Below, one piece after another: positions 62,010 through 64,000 of a stretch of 64,000 bases of DNA (the first letter of the stretch is position 1; every line of letters begins with the position of its first letter). The position numbers and the translations under genes were made by a program. The notes below the pieces were generated by a model. It was not told the origin of the DNA and did not search any database. It saw only the letters and a list, made by a program, of their open reading frames with translations. The stretch is from Diphasiastrum complanatum (Eukaryota > Streptophyta > Lycopodiopsida > Lycopodiales > Lycopodiaceae). The stretch covers positions 13,888,406 to 13,952,405 of the forward strand of contig CM055113.1 in NCBI GenBank assembly GCA_029204225.1, written 5' to 3'.

Positions 62010-62610
62010 CAAATGTTGTAATAGTAGTTCTCGTGTGTGAGGTAGAATCCTTAAGGTGTAGAGTAAAGCCTCGATTGTAGGCCTTTTTTGCACATGGTAA
62101 AAGCTTGGGCGAAGGGATGAAGCCATTTATGAGAGTAAAGTACCAGCCTTATGACTTTATGCTACATAAAATGCAAGTAAAATTTTCTTCACTGATCTTC
62201 TGATACATGATCTAAGTGAATCTAGAAAACAAGTTTTTTCGTAGTTGCAAGTAAAAGCAACATTATCTATCGAGATTATGAGCTAATTATGGCCATGTTT
62301 TGCTCGTGCATGCAACTCTTTCATTTCAAAAAGTTGTGGTGGTTCACGTATGTGAGGTAGAATAAATGAAGTGTAGCTTAAAGTTCGAAGTGCTAGGCTT
62401 TGTGCATGGTAAAAGGTTGGCGATCCAAGGGTTGGGGCATTTATGAGATTAAACTCTCAACTTGAGGGCTTTGCACTACGTTAAGTGTGGGTTGACTTTT
62501 CTTTTTTGATATTTTGATGCATGATCTACGTGATTGTAGAAATAGAGTTTCCACCTGGTTGTAGGTGAAAGCACAATTACTTATTGAAACTACAAGCTAA
62601 TTGTGGCCAT
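62010..62610. repeat. Diverged tandem duplication of about 300 bp
   Basis: 62010-62302 and 62325-62610 share, in the same order, GTGAGGTAGAAT, GCATGGTAAAAG-type text, CATTTATGAGA, GATGCATGATCTA-type text and AGCTAATTRTGGCCAT. Divergence is considerable, so the duplication is old. Confidence 0.7.
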
Positions 62611-62854
62611 AAAGACCTATATGGTTGGCCTACTTTAAGAGTATACCCTTGGCTAGGATTAAAGCACTAAAACAAGCTAGAAACGATCTACCAACACTAT
62701 GTTCGTAATTAGCCCCTTGCCAATAGCGTATATGATCAACAACCTATTTGTGCACCTCTTCTTCATACATGTTATTGTAGCAATTTTGTGATTTCGCTTC
62801 TCGCTCCCTCTATTGTGCTACATAGATGTGGGAAAGAGGGAGGAGAGCACATTT

Positions 62855-62857
<3 letters not shown>

Positions 62858-62924
<67 letters not shown>
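62858..62924. repeat. (GA)n microsatellite, about 67 bp
   Basis: Pure AG tract. Confidence 0.95.
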
Positions 62925-62925
<1 letters not shown>

Positions 62926-64000
62926 ATATATGCAATCGTAATTGTATTTATGGTCGTAGTAGTTGTTGAATATGTGGGCACAGGGCGTCTGCATTGGTTG
63001 GTTACATGAATTGGTGTCCCAGTTACAAGTACATTGTTCCATTGATCAGTGACAACTATTGCATTTGAGTAGATTAAATCAATAATATGTTGTCTCTCAT
63101 TTTGCTAATGTTACATAGTTCAAGAAAGGGGGGTGGGGGTGGGGGGTGAGCTTCTAAAAAACACAAGTCTCAATTGGATGAGGTCTACAACCATATATGT
63201 GAACTGTTATGAAGGACTTAAATTTGGAATTTTGTATGACATCTTGAAACTTATATGGGAAACCCAACAACTGATGTAAGCATTGGAAGCTATGGCCCCT
63301 CAAAGGTGGACATGAGATCACATAGAAGATCCTTCTTTGTCGTAGAATCAAGGTCAAACTTGCCTCGACATTGTGCTACATGGGCATGATTGGTATAGAG
63401 CATAGGTCTTGGTAACATCTTAAGATGACACATAGTCTCTCCTCAGTAGATATCTTTTTGGAGTCAAAAGGTCCCCGAGTTGTTTAAATGCTCTCCCCTC
63501 CAATTCTTATGTATTTGCCAAAAATGTAACTCTTCTACGCATCATTTTAATTTGGTCCCAAAAGATGATAATATAAAAGAATATCCTAACTTGTCCATTT
63601 GATTTTATTGTTTGAGCACAAAAGCTATTACGAGAAAGCTTTTTTAACAATAGATAGCTAATTTGTACTAGCATCATAATGTGCGATACACATCCTTGAT
63701 TAGGCCTAACCAACAAGGCTCGAGCCTACAACTCAATGGACATAGAAACAACTCTTATCCAACTCAACACAACTCTTATCCAACTCAACCAACTATGATG
63801 GACATGAGAGGATATCTTGGACAATAACTTGAACTTGTAACTATAAGGTGACTCTAGTTGCGAGGCTTGATTGTGATTGAAATGAGCTATGGAAGGTGGT
63901 CCTAAGGAAAAATAAAATGTGTATATATTTTTTATTGTCGTCATCATGTAAACTATTTTTAAAAAACATGCTCTTATTTGGTGTACTAATAAAGGACCTA
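62925..64000. other. AT-rich DNA with one G-run cluster, no gene seen
   Basis: GGGGGGTGGGGGTGGGGGG at about 63127-63146 is the only striking feature. No exon-like segment resembling the end of PYRB was recognised. Confidence 0.4.

Overview
This is nuclear DNA from a land plant. The evidence is two plant genes with GT-AG (one GC-AG) introns: an HD2-type nucleoplasmin-fold protein, a plant-specific family, on the minus strand, and a plastid-type aspartate carbamoyltransferase (PYRB) on the plus strand. Most of the rest is decayed LTR retrotransposons, small inverted-repeat DNA transposons and long AG/CT microsatellites. Long repeat-filled introns and sparse genes suggest a large plant genome; a fern or other non-angiosperm is possible, but the species cannot be fixed from the sequence.

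Layout. 1-1.1 kb: low-complexity DNA and a dense GGTACC cluster. 2.0-2.5 kb: copy 1 of an hAT-like MITE with an 8-bp target duplication. 2.97-14.77 kb: the HD2 gene (8 exons, minus), whose 8.8-kb intron 6 holds a copia-type LTR, a Tourist-like MITE, scrambled gypsy pieces and a rearranged chromovirus. 14.4-15.4 kb: a 122-bp triplication in intron 1, a telo-box near the 5' end and a foldback element upstream. 16-19.3 kb: gypsy fragments. 19.4-22.0 kb: a copia-like element with two LTRs and only gag plus the start of protease. 22.4-29.1 kb: a (GA)n tract, a copia pol fragment between two head-to-head LTRs, and a further LTR with primer-binding site at 28.6-29.1 kb followed by about 6 kb of AT-rich DNA without coding signal. 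35.1-37.2 kb: a copia RT fragment abutting an oppositely oriented, deleted gypsy copy. 41.47-52.20 kb: one nearly complete but mutated Ty3-gypsy element (Tat/Athila-like, tRNA-Asp primer, 5-bp target duplication ATCAA). 52.8-54.1 kb: a copia gag-integrase fragment. 55.14-56.65 kb: four exons of PYRB; the last short exon was not found. 57.1-58.95 kb: GGAACG-rich repeats including copy 2 of the hAT-like MITE. 59-64 kb: a decayed gypsy protease, a 30-bp minisatellite, a diverged tandem duplication and microsatellites.

The two genes are unrelated in function: chromatin/nucleolar regulation, and the committed step of pyrimidine synthesis. No retroelement here has an intact reading frame set, so all look dead or non-autonomous. 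I did not find a convincing new multi-gene biological system. The most notable structures are the two-copy hAT-like MITE family, the Athila-like element with matching target duplications but non-matching LTR U3 regions, the chain of alternating complementary 9-mers in its leader, and the gag-only copia derivative.
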